From the NCBI GenBank assembly GCA_946499275.1, contig CAMMRL010000002.1, positions 17,654 through 81,653 of the forward strand: DNA of 64,000 nucleotides, given 5' to 3'. The translations under genes were made by a program, and so were the position numbers. The notes below the pieces were generated by a model, which saw only the letters and a list, made by a program, of their open reading frames with translations, did not search any database and was not told the origin of the DNA. The stretch's first letter is position 1. Each line of letters begins with the position of its first letter. Positions 37,118 through 44,582 of this stretch are shown in pieces. The DNA is from an uncultured Clostridia bacterium. Its GTDB lineage: Bacteria; Bacillota; Clostridia; Oscillospirales; Acutalibacteraceae.

Positions 37118-37842
37118 TCCGAACTCTCCTCTACTATTGTAAAAACATCGTCCACATGGCGGAAAAACTCTTTTTCTCCCCATGTGGCCCATTTTACGCT
37201 TCGCACATTCTCCTGACAGCAAAGCGCCAGCATGTGCAACGGTCCTTCGGGATCCTCCAAACAACGGGAGACGAAGGAGTACCGGCGTCCGGACGTCTTT
37301 CCGGCCAGTCGGATTTCCTCCCCCAGTTCGAACTCGAACGAATTGAGAGGGATGGACAGCCCTTTTCCTTCCGCTTTGACATAGCTTTCCTTCAAAGTCC
37401 ATAGCGTGTAAAACATCCGACATAACGCATCGCCGCTTTTCGATAAAAGCAAGCGGTTCTCCCGGCTGGTGAAAAAGCGGGCCGCAATAGATTTCATTGA
37501 ATCTTCCATGGGTTGCATCCACTCCACGTCCACCCCGAGCGGGAACCGGCCTACTGCCAGCGCCACATATTGTCCGGAATGAGAGAGATTGAAATGAAAG
37601 TCCTTAACCCCAGATAAATACGGTTTTCCATAAGGACCGCTGGCTATGGCGAGACTTCTCGGTGGAATGCCACCGATTTGGAAAGCGGCGCAGCGGAGCA
37701 GCAATTCCGCCGTCAGGCTTCGCTTCTGATCTTCCTCCTGCCGCATACGCCCAATTTTTTCCCGCCTTGAAGCCGATATATACCTTAACGCCGGGCGGCG
37801 TAACGGCAATTTGGGATTAAGCTTTACCAGGTGTAGTTCCAT
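37114..37842 (-). CDS. Sfp-type 4'-phosphopantetheinyl transferase
   Basis: 242 residues. Adds the phosphopantetheine arm to carrier domains. Seen are FHFNLSHSGQY, LGVDVEW (Mg-binding Asp-x-Glu) and WTLKESYVKAEGKGL. The ATG at 37842 overlaps the FabD end. Expected to serve the three ACPs and the NRPS carrier of this cluster. Confidence 0.92.
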   Translation of the reverse strand: MELHLVKLNPKLPLRRPALRYISASRREKIGRMRQEEDQKRSLTAELLLRCAAFQIGGIPPRSLAIASGPYGKPYLSGVKDFHFNLSHSGQYVALAVGRFPLGVDVEWMQPMEDSMKSIAARFFTSRENRLLLSKSGDALCRMFYTLWTLKESYVKAEGKGLSIPLNSFEFELGEEIRLAGKTSGRRYSFVSRCLEDPEGPLHMLALCCQENVRSVKWATWGEKEFFRHVDDVFTIVEESSD

Positions 37843-37845
37843 GGT

Positions 37846-38763
37846 TTAGATTCCCTCGTTTTGGAGGACAAACCGGTAAACGTATTCCCAATTGCCCAGC
37901 GTTTCTTTGAGGAATCGGCTGCACACGCTTTTGGGGGAACATTCCCAGAAGGAGAGCAGCCCGTCCGCATACATTGTCTCCAACGTTTCCTTCCATAAAA
38001 CGGGGGCCGTAACCTGCCGGACAAGAAGGTCACGGATATCTTCCTCCGGCATAACCGCTCGGCCGACCGCGTTCATGTATAAGGGAATAGCAGGAGACTT
38101 GAGAGGTATGGATTTCAGTTTTTCCGCATAACCACGGGCTGCTGGTTCCATCAGCCTGCAATGAAACGGTTGGTTTACATGCAGAGGGATAGTGACCGTC
38201 CCATTTTCCTGTGCCAGTTTCCGAAAGGCGCGAAGGCCGGGCAAGTCGCCGGATAGGCTGAGTTGGCGGGCGGAATTGTGGTTGGATACGAATACCTCTC
38301 CTTCCGTTACTCTACGGCAGAGTCCTTCCGCTTTTTCTACCGATATCTGAATGGCCGCCAGCATACCGTATGGGCGGTCGTTCATTGTCTCCAACATGGA
38401 CTCGGTGCGCCACTTCACCATAGTGAAAGCGCCCTCGATATCGGTAACCCCGGCGGCCACCAAAGCCGCATATTCCCCCAGCGAAAAGCCGGCCGCCGCG
38501 TGGAAAGTATGGCCTGCCTTCTTTGCCAGAGCATAGGCGCACAAGTCTACCGCTAAGACCGCAGGCTGTGTATTTTGTGTCTTGTTGAGTGTGTCCTGCT
38601 TTCCATTAAAACAAAGGCGGGCGATGTCCCGTTCGAAAATGCGGCTGGCAACAGCAAAGATATGGCGGCATTCCTCGTGCGCGTTGTAAATCTCTTTTCC
38701 CATCCCCGGGTACTGCGTACCCTGGCCTCCAAACAAAAGGGCGCGGTTATTCACTGGGTTCAA
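37846..38763 (-). CDS. fabD: Malonyl-CoA:ACP transacylase
   Basis: Loads malonyl units on ACP. LLFGGQGTQYPGMG at the N terminus, nucleophile in AGFSLGEYAALVAAG, Arg in KWRTESM and active His in QPFHCRLM. The in-frame TTG at 38763 has AGGAG ten bases upstream; the GTG at 38772 lies only 1 base from it and is less likely. It is placed between accA and the PPTase. Confidence 0.92.
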   Translation of the reverse strand: MNPVNNRALLFGGQGTQYPGMGKEIYNAHEECRHIFAVASRIFERDIARLCFNGKQDTLNKTQNTQPAVLAVDLCAYALAKKAGHTFHAAAGFSLGEYAALVAAGVTDIEGAFTMVKWRTESMLETMNDRPYGMLAAIQISVEKAEGLCRRVTEGEVFVSNHNSARQLSLSGDLPGLRAFRKLAQENGTVTIPLHVNQPFHCRLMEPAARGYAEKLKSIPLKSPAIPLYMNAVGRAVMPEEDIRDLLVRQVTAPVLWKETLETMYADGLLSFWECSPKSVCSRFLKETLGNWEYVYRFVLQNEGI

Positions 38764-38768
38764 ACGTT

Positions 38769-39557
38769 TCACTCTCCTATCCGTCGATAGCGAACGTTCC
38801 GCCGCCGTACAAGCCGTCCGACAGGAACTTTCCGATATTTCCGCAATGCATGGATCAGATAACAGCGAAGGCGTGACGCCATCTGCTGAGGGGCAGTGTG
38901 TGCGCCCTCTCCTGGTTCAGGCAGAACGATGTCCACAACGCCGAAGGACTGAAGGTCTTCCGCCGTCATACGCAATAAACGAGCAGCCTCCCCCTCTCGC
39001 GAGGAATCCTTCCACAGGATGGCGGCACAGCCTTTGGGAGAAATTACACTCAGGGTCGCATTTTCCAACGCGGCGACTTCGTCCGCTACGCACAAAGCCA
39101 GCGCGCCACCGCTTCCTCCTTCGCCGATAAGAACGCTGATAATCGGTGTGCGCAGGTTCATCGCCTGCTGTAGGCAGTCCGCGATCGCCCCTCCCTGGCC
39201 CCTTTCCTCGGCGTCACGGCCGGGATAGGCGCCCAACGTATCGACTAGGCAAACAACCGGACGGCGGAATTTTTCCGCCTGCTTCATCAATCGTAGCGCT
39301 TTACGGTATCCCTCCGGACGAGACATGGAAAACCCACAGCGCAAGTTTTCTTCCAGACTACGTCCCCGAACCTGCCCGATAACGGTAACGGGATAAGCAT
39401 CCAGCGTCGCTACCCCGCCGAATACCGCCGGGTCCTCCCCGTAAAGACGATCCCCTGCCAGAGCCAGAAAATCCGGGAAAATCCATTCTATGTACTCCTT
39501 AGCGTTAGGCCGTCCCCGATGCCGGATCAATGATAAAACAGTCTCTATATCCGGCAT
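38769..39557 (-). CDS. accA: Acetyl-CoA carboxylase carboxyltransferase subunit alpha
   Basis: Makes malonyl-CoA together with AccD. Blocks RPNAKEYIEWIFPDF, GDRLYGEDPAVFGG, GFSMSRPEGYRKALRLM, DTLGAYPGRDAEERGQ and GEGGSGGALAL are classic AccA. Shorter than E. coli AccA at the N terminus. It overlaps accD by 13 bp. Biotin carboxylase and biotin carrier genes are not in the window, so those parts must come from elsewhere. Confidence 0.94.
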   Translation of the reverse strand: MPDIETVLSLIRHRGRPNAKEYIEWIFPDFLALAGDRLYGEDPAVFGGVATLDAYPVTVIGQVRGRSLEENLRCGFSMSRPEGYRKALRLMKQAEKFRRPVVCLVDTLGAYPGRDAEERGQGGAIADCLQQAMNLRTPIISVLIGEGGSGGALALCVADEVAALENATLSVISPKGCAAILWKDSSREGEAARLLRMTAEDLQSFGVVDIVLPEPGEGAHTAPQQMASRLRCYLIHALRKYRKVPVGRLVRRRNVRYRRIGE

Positions 39558-40267
39558 CGACGTTTCCCCTTTCTATGCAGGCGGAGCAGGTGGATAAGAA
39601 TATCCCGCAGATCCTTTTCCGCCGTGACACAGTCCACCTGCCCATGCCGAAAAGCGTATTCTACGGTCTGGAAATCCTCCGGCAGCGCTTCGCGTGTCGT
39701 CTCTTCGATAATCCTCTTGCCCGTAAAGCCGTAGCGCGCCCCCTCAAGACCGATCAAGACGTCTCCCAAAGAGACAAAGCTGGCCGTCACTCCGCCAAGT
39801 GTCGGGTCGGTGATTACGGAGAGGTATAATAACCCCTTTCTCCCATGGCGATATACGGCGGCAGCGGTTTTCGCCATCTGCATCAGGGATAACACGCCCT
39901 CCTGCATTCGAGCCCCTCCGGAGGAGGAGAGGGAAACGACCGGCAATCGCCGTCTCACAGCGGATTCAAAGGCACGGGTGATTTTTTCTCCTACCACGCT
40001 TCCCATCGTTCCCGCCATAAATCGCGGTTCCATAACCACCAGGACACAGGGCGTACCGCCGACGGAAGCGTAACCAGTGACCACCGCTTCGTTTTCCCTG
40101 CTGCTGCGGGCAGCTTCCCTTAATTTTTCCTCGTAGCGATAAAAGCCCAGTCGGTCGGATGAAATCAAAAAGGGATCTAGTTCCCGGAAGCTCTCGTAAT
40201 CCGCTATGCGGTCAATCCAAACCCGGGCGGCGGATTGTGGCGGATACTTTTCGGCCTTGCTTGTCAT
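39545..40267 (-). CDS. accD: Acetyl-CoA carboxylase carboxyltransferase subunit beta, without zinc finger
   Basis: 240 residues. VVTGYASVGGTPCVLVVMEP, FMAGTMGSVVGEKITRAFE, SLSSSGGARMQEG and ITDPTLGGVTASF identify the crotonase-fold AccD core. The usual N-terminal four-cysteine zinc domain is absent; the protein starts directly at about SAARVWIDRIADYESF. The ATG at 40267 follows GGAGGAAATGGC and overlaps fabF. Confidence 0.92.
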   Translation of the reverse strand: MTSKAEKYPPQSAARVWIDRIADYESFRELDPFLISSDRLGFYRYEEKLREAARSSRENEAVVTGYASVGGTPCVLVVMEPRFMAGTMGSVVGEKITRAFESAVRRRLPVVSLSSSGGARMQEGVLSLMQMAKTAAAVYRHGRKGLLYLSVITDPTLGGVTASFVSLGDVLIGLEGARYGFTGKRIIEETTREALPEDFQTVEYAFRHGQVDCVTAEKDLRDILIHLLRLHRKGKRRCRI

Positions 40268-41511
40268 GCCATTTCCTCCGTTTTATGAAAAGCGAGACAA
40301 GCGTTGTGCCCACCGAACCCAAGTGAAAGCGAAAGCGCCAGGCGGATATCGGCTTGCACCGCTTTTTGAGGCACATAATTCAAGTCACAAGCTGGGTCTG
40401 GTTCCCGATATCCGGCGGTTGGGGCGACAATCCCGCTGTTTAAGGTAAGGATAGAGGCGATCGCCTCCGCCGCCCCGGCAGCCCCCATCATGTGCCCGGT
40501 CATGGATTTTATCGAACTGACGTACAGTTTGTGAGCGTTCTGGGCAAAAACCCGCTTGATTGCCAGCGTTTCTACCGCGTCGTTCACCGGCGTGCCCGTC
40601 CCATGCGCATTAAAATACGTCTGCTCCGGCGGAACTTTTTCTTTCGCCGCCGCTTCTTCCATGGCCTGCGCAATAGCACGGGAACTGGAGACGGCATCCG
40701 GCTGAGGGAGAGTGACGTGATAAGCGTCGCAGGTATTGCCATACCCCACCATCTCTGCATAAATGGTCGCTTTTCTCCGCACGGCGGTCTCCCAATTTTC
40801 CAGCACCAGCGCTCCAGCACCTTCCCCCATAACGAAACCGTCCCGCCTGCGGTCAAAAGGGAGGGAACTTTCCGATGGGTCTGCTCGCAGGGATAAGGCG
40901 TTGCAGTTCGTAAATCCCGCCATTATTAGTGGGTTGATCCCCGCTTCCGCTCCTCCGGTGAGCACGGCATCGGCATAACCGAAACGGATACAACGGTATG
41001 CCTCCCCAATCGCGTGGGAGGACGTGGCGCAGGCCGTGACCACCGGCAAGCACGGGCCTTTCGCCCGGTAGGCAATCGCCAGCAATCCCGCGGCCATATT
41101 GGAGATCATCATCGGGATCGAGTACGGCGATACACGGCTCGCCCCCTGTTTCATAAGCCTTTCAGTCTCTTTCAAGCAGGAACCGATGCCTCCGATTCCC
41201 GAACCAAAATATACTCCCAGGCGTTCGGAAGGAACCTCGCCTAGGATACCGCTGTCCTCCATCGCCTGCGAAGCCGCCGCCATCGCGTATTGCGCATACA
41301 GATCCGTCCGTCGTACCTCGCCATATTCCATATACATCTCCGGATGGAAACCTTTCACCTCCGCTGCCACTTTGACCGGCAGCCCCGCCGTATCATAGCG
41401 GGTGATGTGGCCTACGCCGCAAACGCCGCGGCGTAGGCTATTTTCAAACTCGGCGACCGTATTTCCTATGGGGGAGATGACACCCATCCCGGTTACCGCT
41501 ACCCTTCTCAT
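40264..41511 (-). CDS. fabF: 3-oxoacyl-ACP synthase II (FabF/KAS II type)
   Basis: 415 residues, condensing enzyme for chain elongation. The Cys-His-His triad is intact: TACATSSHAIGEA, NAHGTGTPVND and SIKSMTGHMMGAAG, with GFGGHNACL at the end. The ATG at 41511 follows GGGAGGAAGG. It is the first gene of the left transcript, just behind a promoter. No FabH is present in the window, so initiation must be by decarboxylation, by another ketosynthase or by the thiolase-like enzyme. Confidence 0.95.
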   Translation of the reverse strand: MRRVAVTGMGVISPIGNTVAEFENSLRRGVCGVGHITRYDTAGLPVKVAAEVKGFHPEMYMEYGEVRRTDLYAQYAMAAASQAMEDSGILGEVPSERLGVYFGSGIGGIGSCLKETERLMKQGASRVSPYSIPMMISNMAAGLLAIAYRAKGPCLPVVTACATSSHAIGEAYRCIRFGYADAVLTGGAEAGINPLIMAGFTNCNALSLRADPSESSLPFDRRRDGFVMGEGAGALVLENWETAVRRKATIYAEMVGYGNTCDAYHVTLPQPDAVSSSRAIAQAMEEAAAKEKVPPEQTYFNAHGTGTPVNDAVETLAIKRVFAQNAHKLYVSSIKSMTGHMMGAAGAAEAIASILTLNSGIVAPTAGYREPDPACDLNYVPQKAVQADIRLALSLSLGFGGHNACLAFHKTEEMA

Positions 41512-41546
41512 ACCTTCCTCCCTTAACGAACGAATTCATGATCCTC

Positions 41547-41575
41547 ATTATATCTTTTTATAAAAACGTCTGAAA
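41547..41575 (-). promoter_or_regulatory. Internal promoter in front of fabF
   Basis: Minus strand: TTTCAG (41575-41570), 17-bp spacer, TATAAT (41552-41547). The -10 box is perfect. It would start the left transcript about 30 bp before the fabF ribosome site. Confidence 0.7.
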
Positions 41576-41601
41576 CTTGCGGAAGGTATAAAAAGAAGGT
41601 G

Positions 41602-41634
41602 TAAAAAACCGGGAACAGCGTTCCGCTATTCCCG
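41602..41634 (-). terminator. Internal terminator after the FAS-type ACP
   Basis: On the minus strand GGGAATAGCG and CGCTGTTCCC pair with one mismatch around a 3-nt loop and are followed by GGTTTTTTAC. The stem contains the ACP stop codon. It separates the right transcript from fabF. Confidence 0.75.
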
Positions 41635-41850
41635 CGCTCCGGCGTCGGTCAAAACTTCTAGGATTTCTTTCACGGTCCTGATCCGACGCCGCATATCCAG
41701 CTTTATCCCAAAAACGTCTTCCAACGTCATAAGAATATCCACGGCATCCAGTGAATCCACGCCCAATTCTTCCAGCGTGCTTTCCTCCTTAACAGCGGAT
41801 ATCGGCATTCCCTTTTGTTCGGCGATAACCGCCGCTAGTTTCTCAAACAT
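41626..41850 (-). CDS. acpP: Acyl carrier protein, FAS type
   Basis: 74 residues; Ser33 in LEELGVDSLDAVDILM is the attachment site, in the DSLD form typical of fatty acid synthase ACP. The ATG at 41850 is seven bases after GGAG; the ATG at 41856 lies too close to it. Likely carrier for the FabF/FabG/FabZ/FabK cycle encoded around it. Confidence 0.9.
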   Translation of the reverse strand: MFEKLAAVIAEQKGMPISAVKEESTLEELGVDSLDAVDILMTLEDVFGIKLDMRRRIRTVKEILEVLTDAGARE

Positions 41851-42286
41851 GACCATACTCCGTTCCTGTTCTTTCCTGTCTCTGTAGTACAAAGGATAAT
41901 CTTGCCTGCGCACATAGCGCACTATCGACATAGGCGCGGCAGTCCGCTGTATAGAGCGGAGAGCGGCCGCAGACGGTACCCCCTTCTATTTTCACGGTGT
42001 CACCGGGAGTAACACTGCGGCGGAAAGAAGCGTTCTCGATTTTCACTAGGAGGGGAATACAGCCTTCCAGCGGCTCCCGAAATAGCCCACAGCAGGCCTG
42101 CGCCATCATTTCGCATAAAACCACTCCGGGTACCAGCGGACGTCCCGGAAAATGCCCGTGCAAAAACCATTCGTTTCCCTGCACGCGATACCATCCTCGC
42201 ACGCGGTCGGGCTGTATATCCAAGTTATCAAGCAACAGCATATCGCCCCTATGCGGCAAAAGCCCCTGAAGCTGTTTACGATCCAT
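41843..42286 (-). CDS. fabZ: 3-hydroxyacyl-ACP dehydratase (FabZ-like)
   Basis: 147 residues, hot-dog fold. LLPHRGDMLLLD at the N terminus, catalytic His in HGHFPGRPLVPGV and Glu in VLCEMMAQACCG. Removes water from 3-hydroxyacyl-ACP in chain elongation. It overlaps the ACP start by 8 bp. Complete except for a slightly diverged C terminus. Confidence 0.9.
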   Translation of the reverse strand: MDRKQLQGLLPHRGDMLLLDNLDIQPDRVRGWYRVQGNEWFLHGHFPGRPLVPGVVLCEMMAQACCGLFREPLEGCIPLLVKIENASFRRSVTPGDTVKIEGGTVCGRSPLYTADCRAYVDSALCAQARLSFVLQRQERTGTEYGHV

Positions 42287-42298
42287 TTTTCTTTCTCC

Positions 42299-42814
42299 TT
42301 ATCCATTTTTTGCCTGTCGGATGAACCGTATTCCATCAAATAGGATAAGCGTTCCCACGCCAGCCCGACGGCCCGCTTCGATATCGCTCTCCTTGTCGCC
42401 GATCAGCACGGAGCGTTTCATGTCTATTGCATACCGCTCCCCCGCCCTGAAAAGCATAGCGGGATTCGGTTTGCGGTCGGGGTGACGATTCTCGCTGGAG
42501 GGACAGTAAAAGAAGGCGTCGATCCACACGCCTTCCGCCAACAACATATCGCGGAGAGCCCTCTGGCAAGCAGCAAGTTGTCTCACGGTAAAATATCCAC
42601 GCTGGATGCCCGATTGATTGGTCACGACAAGAAGCCGATAACCTCGTCTCTGATAGCGGCGCAGCCGGGGTAGAATCTCTCTAACCAGTTCCAAGTCGTC
42701 CGGATACCGAAGATAGCCTTTATCGATATTCAGAACGCCGTCCCGGTCGAGAAATACCGCCCGGTTCCAACTGCGTCCGCAACTCCGTTGAAGACGCCCT
42801 TTTCTTCGTTCCAG
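42299..42814 (-). CDS. GmhB-like heptose-bisphosphate phosphatase, start codon unclear
   Basis: HAD-IIIA phosphatase. The frame encodes RAVFLDRDGVLNIDKGYL (Asp nucleophile and acid Asp), VVTNQSGI, the GmhB-type zinc loop region CPSSENRHPDRKPNP and GDKESDIEAG. The first conventional start (TTG 42694) lies after the DRD motif, so it cannot be the true one. The frame is open from just after a TGA at 42823-42821, with CTG at 42814 as the only near-cognate start I could place. It overlaps the HldE2-like gene in the +1 frame. It may start at a rare codon, arise by +1 frameshifting, or reflect a sequence error. GmhB acts between the heptose kinase and nucleotidyltransferase steps. Confidence 0.7.
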   Translation of the reverse strand: MERRKGRLQRSCGRSWNRAVFLDRDGVLNIDKGYLRYPDDLELVREILPRLRRYQRRGYRLLVVTNQSGIQRGYFTVRQLAACQRALRDMLLAEGVWIDAFFYCPSSENRHPDRKPNPAMLFRAGERYAIDMKRSVLIGDKESDIEAGRRAGVGTLILFDGIRFIRQAKNG

Positions 42815-43217
42815 CCTGTATCACCTCGATTCCCAAAGATCGGCATACCTTTTCTTCGGGGAACCCTTTTATCGAAGCGTCGGCTCCCCGCGCTAAAACG
42901 GATGGGCGAAGCAGGAACAGCGTTAAGGAGTATGTTTTCTCGGAAAATGGGAATACATAGTCCACGCAGTTCAGCGCCGCCAGAAGCCGCATTCGGTCCC
43001 GCAGGTGGAAATAAGGAAAACGGCCTTTATTGCTACGGACAGAAATATCGGTATTCACCCCCACAAACAAAGCGTCTCCCTGACGCGCCGCCTGTTCTAA
43101 ATATTCCAAATGACCGACGTGAAATATATCAAAACAGCCGCAAGCGGCGACCACCCGGCCGCCTGCATGTTGTTTCCGAAGCCATACCGCTTCGTCCCGT
43201 GTAACTGCCATACCCAT
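42720..43217 (-). CDS. HldE2/RfaE2-like nucleotidyltransferase
   Basis: 165 residues, cytidylyltransferase fold. GCFDIFHVGHLEYLEQA (HxGH), FVGVNTDISVRSNKGRFP, RMRLLAALNCVDYVFPF and KKRASSTELR resemble D-glycero-beta-D-manno-heptose 1-phosphate adenylyltransferase. It would activate the sugar 1-phosphate made by the kinase at 32365 and a GmhB-like phosphatase. The ATG at 43217 follows GAGGACAGGCA. No sedoheptulose-7-phosphate isomerase (GmhA) or glycosyltransferase is seen. Confidence 0.82.
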   Translation of the reverse strand: MGMAVTRDEAVWLRKQHAGGRVVAACGCFDIFHVGHLEYLEQAARQGDALFVGVNTDISVRSNKGRFPYFHLRDRMRLLAALNCVDYVFPFSEKTYSLTLFLLRPSVLARGADASIKGFPEEKVCRSLGIEVIQAGTKKRASSTELRTQLEPGGISRPGRRSEYR

Positions 43218-43247
43218 TGCCTGTCCTCTTTCTCACACTATCCCAAT

Positions 43248-44570
43248 TTACGGCATCGTGTGGCTGCCGATACACATTCTTTTCCGCAAAGCCGATACAC
43301 CCCGGAAGAGGGAAATCATTAGTTCCGCACTGACGCTTCCCTGATGGTACAGCCCTTTCTCCGTTAGCACATATCCTTCCGAGTCTTCCTGAACTAAGCC
43401 GCTCTCGATCAAACGGCGCAGCGGTTCCTCAAATAGTGCATCTATCGGGATATGGAAAGTATCAAAGAAAGGCTTCCGCAAAACACGTCCTTTCCGGAAT
43501 CCCATGATGACGGCCCGCTCGCGGAGCTGCTCGGGCGTAATCCGTGGGCTGATCCGCTCCACCGGCAGAAGATTGTTTTTAAGCGCTTTTATGTACTCTT
43601 CCACGCTTTCCGCGTTTTGGTAACAATAGCCGTTTAAATAGCCAAAGCTGGACACACCCATCGATACATTGTCTCCAAAACCGTCGTAAGTCGCGTCCCA
43701 AAAACGGGTGTTTTTTCCCACCTTACCATATTCCTGCACACTTTGCAGGGCGTACCCGTTGCTCAGAAGCAGCCGATGCGCTGCTTGGAACATAGTGAAG
43801 CTGCTTTGCGCATCCGGGAATCTTTCAGTTTGCCGGGCGGCCATGTCCTTGTACAATTTGGTATAGGCGAACACGACCAATTTGTATAAAGAGATATGCC
43901 CCATCCCCATGTCAACCGCATGCTGCACATCCTGCAGTAAACCGTCGATATCCACGCCAGGAAATCCATACATCAGATCTATGGATTCATCGTCAAAGTG
44001 GAAATCCCGGAGCATATCCAGCCAACGTTCCACGGTATGGGACAACCTGGCGATGTGGTATTTTTTTCGGATAGGGTCACGGAAGCTCTGCACGCCGGCG
44101 CTCACTCTGGTCACGCCGTTATCTTTTAATACCGTCAGCTTTTCGCGTGTCGCGTTGAGTGGATTGCATTCCACAGTAATTTCACAGCCGCGCAGTTTAA
44201 ACCCCCTATGCAACGCCTGTAAAATCCGTTCCAACTGCCGCGCGGATAAGGCCGACGGCGTTCCACCGCCCAGGAAAACCGCGCCGATTTTTGATGCGTC
44301 AATCCGTTCACTTTGCGCGTATATCCCGATCTCACGGATCAAAGCGGTGACAAATTCTTCCACCAAGTCTGCATTGCCTGGTGCGAGCATCCGGTTATAG
44401 ACGCAGAAATCGCAAAGGCTTCCGCAAAAGGGAATATGGATATACAGCGATGTTTCCCAAGGTCCGCCCTCATCGATATGAAAAAGTGGGGATAACAGCC
44501 GTTGAGCAGCGCCTTCCGGCGTGTTTTTATAAAATAACGGATAATTCATTACCGCAACGTCGTAATTCAT
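43248..44570 (-). CDS. HemN/HemW-like radical SAM protein
   Basis: 440 residues. The cluster motif is PFCGSLCDFC (Cys49, 53, 56, C-x3-C-x2-C). FLGGGTPSALS, ECNPLNATREKL, RVSAGVQSF and SIDLMYGFPGVD follow the HemN family pattern, and a C-terminal winged-helix-like part (LTEKGLYHQGS) is present. Family members range from coproporphyrinogen oxidase and heme chaperones to class C methylases and the cyclopropanating enzyme Jaw5. The cluster context favours a tailoring role over heme synthesis, but this is inference. The ATG at 44570 follows GAGGAGTAAATAGG. Confidence 0.85.
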   Translation of the reverse strand: MNYDVAVMNYPLFYKNTPEGAAQRLLSPLFHIDEGGPWETSLYIHIPFCGSLCDFCVYNRMLAPGNADLVEEFVTALIREIGIYAQSERIDASKIGAVFLGGGTPSALSARQLERILQALHRGFKLRGCEITVECNPLNATREKLTVLKDNGVTRVSAGVQSFRDPIRKKYHIARLSHTVERWLDMLRDFHFDDESIDLMYGFPGVDIDGLLQDVQHAVDMGMGHISLYKLVVFAYTKLYKDMAARQTERFPDAQSSFTMFQAAHRLLLSNGYALQSVQEYGKVGKNTRFWDATYDGFGDNVSMGVSSFGYLNGYCYQNAESVEEYIKALKNNLLPVERISPRITPEQLRERAVIMGFRKGRVLRKPFFDTFHIPIDALFEEPLRRLIESGLVQEDSEGYVLTEKGLYHQGSVSAELMISLFRGVSALRKRMCIGSHTMP

Positions 44571-44582
44571 CCTATTTACTCC

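Noticed and set aside
33992..37522. Long N-terminal extension of the peptidase-ABC protein (start at 37522).
   Set aside because: The extra 135 codons are antisense-free shadow of the PPTase gene and contain no export signal; the signal peptide begins at the TTG at 37117.
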